A stretch of DNA of 7,489 bases from Verrucomicrobiota bacterium (lineage in GTDB: Bacteria; Verrucomicrobiota; Verrucomicrobiia; Opitutales; Opitutaceae): NCBI GenBank assembly GCA_003694825.1, contig RFJS01000237.1:1-7489 (forward strand). Direction: 5' to 3'. Under the pieces are notes generated by a model, which saw only the letters and a list, made by a program, of their open reading frames with translations, was not told the DNA's origin and made no database searches. Within the stretch, counting starts at the first letter, position 1; every line of letters starts with the position of its first letter. Shown in pieces: positions 6,824 to 7,489 of this stretch. A program made the position numbers and the translations under genes.

Positions 6824-7489
6824 ATGACGAAAATGAGACAAGCCACCACCCCGCTCATTCGCCACATCACCCTCGCCATCCTCGTGGCCGTCCTCCTGCC
6901 GCCCCTCACCCACGCGGCCACCCTCGCGACAGACACCCCGCTCTTTCTCAAACCCTCGCCCGACGCGCCATCCGTCGCCGTGCTTCCGGCCGGCAGCACC
7001 GTCGAAGCACTGCCCCGGGACACCCTCGCCGCCGAAGGAATCGATCCGCTCCCGAGCGGCTGGATTGCCGTGCGTTACAGCGGTCCGGTCCACGGCTACG
7101 CCCTCAATTCCGCCGTCGGCAAGGACTTCACCCTCAAGCCCGGTGCCATCATCCGCGCCGGGCCCGCCGCCGACGCCCCCGTTTTCTCCATCGTCGCCGA
7201 GGGCGACACCGTCGAAGCCGTCGAACTCGTCGGCGACTGGTCCAGGGTCAGCTTCGAAAAGTCCACCATCCTCTTCCTCGACATCGGCGACACGTTGCCG
7301 GCGGAAGCATCGCCCGCTCCAGAACAAGCGCCCGCCACCACCAGCTCCACACCGGCCCCCGCCGCCACCACCGCCGAGAACACCGGGGCCACCGAAGCCG
7401 CCGCCACGCAGGCGGCAACCATCCCCGCCCTCGCGGCCCCGGCCACCCCGGACATCCAGGCCGCCGCCCCCCGGGTCTTTCAAGGCTAC
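6824..7489 (+). CDS. Exported SH3-like repeat protein, 3' end beyond the window
   Basis: An open frame of 222 codons runs to the last base without a stop, so the C-terminus is missing. Residues 1-31 form a signal peptide: charged start, hydrophobic stretch LAILVAVLLPPL, and a likely cut after THA at 29-31. There is no lipobox cysteine. Two bacterial SH3-like modules follow, about 35-100 and 103-154, sharing the pattern DAP...G.TVEA and each with a later tryptophan (W80, W139) before a V-rich strand, as in SH3 modules of cell-wall or periplasmic proteins. From about 158 to 216 the chain is Ala, Thr and Pro-rich, a typical flexible linker, and RVFQGY at the edge may open another domain. It lies 13 bases after the pseudouridine synthase and is probably cotranscribed. 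The start may be 6824 or the in-frame ATG at 6833; neither has a Shine-Dalgarno sequence. The function is unknown; envelope binding is inference. Confidence 0.8.
   Translation, partial: MTKMRQATTPLIRHITLAILVAVLLPPLTHAATLATDTPLFLKPSPDAPSVAVLPAGSTVEALPRDTLAAEGIDPLPSGWIAVRYSGPVHGYALNSAVGKDFTLKPGAIIRAGPAADAPVFSIVAEGDTVEAVELVGDWSRVSFEKSTILFLDIGDTLPAEASPAPEQAPATTSSTPAPAATTAENTGATEAAATQAATIPALAAPATPDIQAAAPRVFQGY
6962..7219 (+). repeat. Internal duplication encoding the two SH3-like modules
   Basis: Codons 47-62 (6962-7009) and 117-132 (7172-7219) align without gaps at a distance of 210 bases. Both encode DAP, then a glycine and TVEA, and the 12-base stretch CACCGTCGAAGC is identical at 6997-7008 and 7207-7218. 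After this core the first copy is 11 residues longer before its tryptophan. This is direct evidence that the two modules come from one duplication. Confidence 0.6.
7315..7470 (+). repeat. Low-complexity Ala/Thr/Pro linker coding sequence
   Basis: The codons are almost all GCC, GCG, ACC, CCC or close relatives, giving a low-complexity linker with scattered Glu. There is no exact tandem unit. It follows the second SH3-like module and ends just before RVFQGY. Such stretches are prone to length change by slippage and are a frequent site of poor read mapping. Confidence 0.5.

Noticed and set aside
6764..7483. 239-codon Gly-rich open frame on the minus strand
   Set aside because: It mirrors the C-rich SH3-like gene; the Gly and Val excess is what GCC and ACC codons give when read backwards.
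1..7489. A defence system, mobile element, CRISPR array or other novel gene system
   Set aside because: Both strands were read: every gene but the edge-cut exported protein belongs to a known housekeeping family, and no transposase, integrase, spaced repeats, tRNA or attachment site is seen.

Overview
The window is GC-rich bacterial chromosome (about 60-65% GC by eye) packed with housekeeping genes; no plasmid, phage, transposon, CRISPR or RNA gene is recognisable. Protein styles (a secreted SH3-repeat protein behind an RsuA/RluB-type pseudouridine synthase, and a CysJ-like reductase lacking its flavodoxin half) together with the near absence of Shine-Dalgarno sequences would suit Verrucomicrobiota, perhaps Opitutae. 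That placement is inference without any database search.

Layout: (1) 22-1548, plus strand: a complete ComM/YifB AAA+ ATPase. (2) 1549-1727: a short convergent gap holding an intrinsic terminator that serves the minus strand. (3) 1728-4627, minus strand, read right to left: fabG, acpP, fabF, ndk, with gaps of 42, 83 and 87 bases. The first three are the reductase, carrier and condensing enzyme of type II fatty acid synthesis; ndk is nucleotide metabolism and closes the row at the terminator. (4) 4751-5920, minus strand: a stand-alone FAD/NADPH reductase matching the C-terminal part of CysJ, separated from fabG by 123 bases. (5) 5921-6051: a divergent control region with an A+T-richer patch and a small dyad next to the reductase start. 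(6) 6052-6810 and 6824 to the window end, plus strand: a pseudouridine synthase and, 13 bases later, an exported SH3-like repeat protein that runs off the edge.

fabG, acpP and fabF work as one module: the acyl chain rides on AcpP, FabF adds two carbons and FabG reduces the resulting 3-keto group using NADPH. FabD, FabH, FabZ and FabI are not in the window. The reductase, the AAA+ ATPase and the plus-strand pair have no obvious functional tie to this module.

I found no convincing new system. The points most worth a second look are the flavodoxin-less reductase with no visible partner, the dyad at its start codon, the scarcity of ribosome binding sites, the internally duplicated exported protein cut by the window edge, and a C excess on the plus strand that ignores gene direction.
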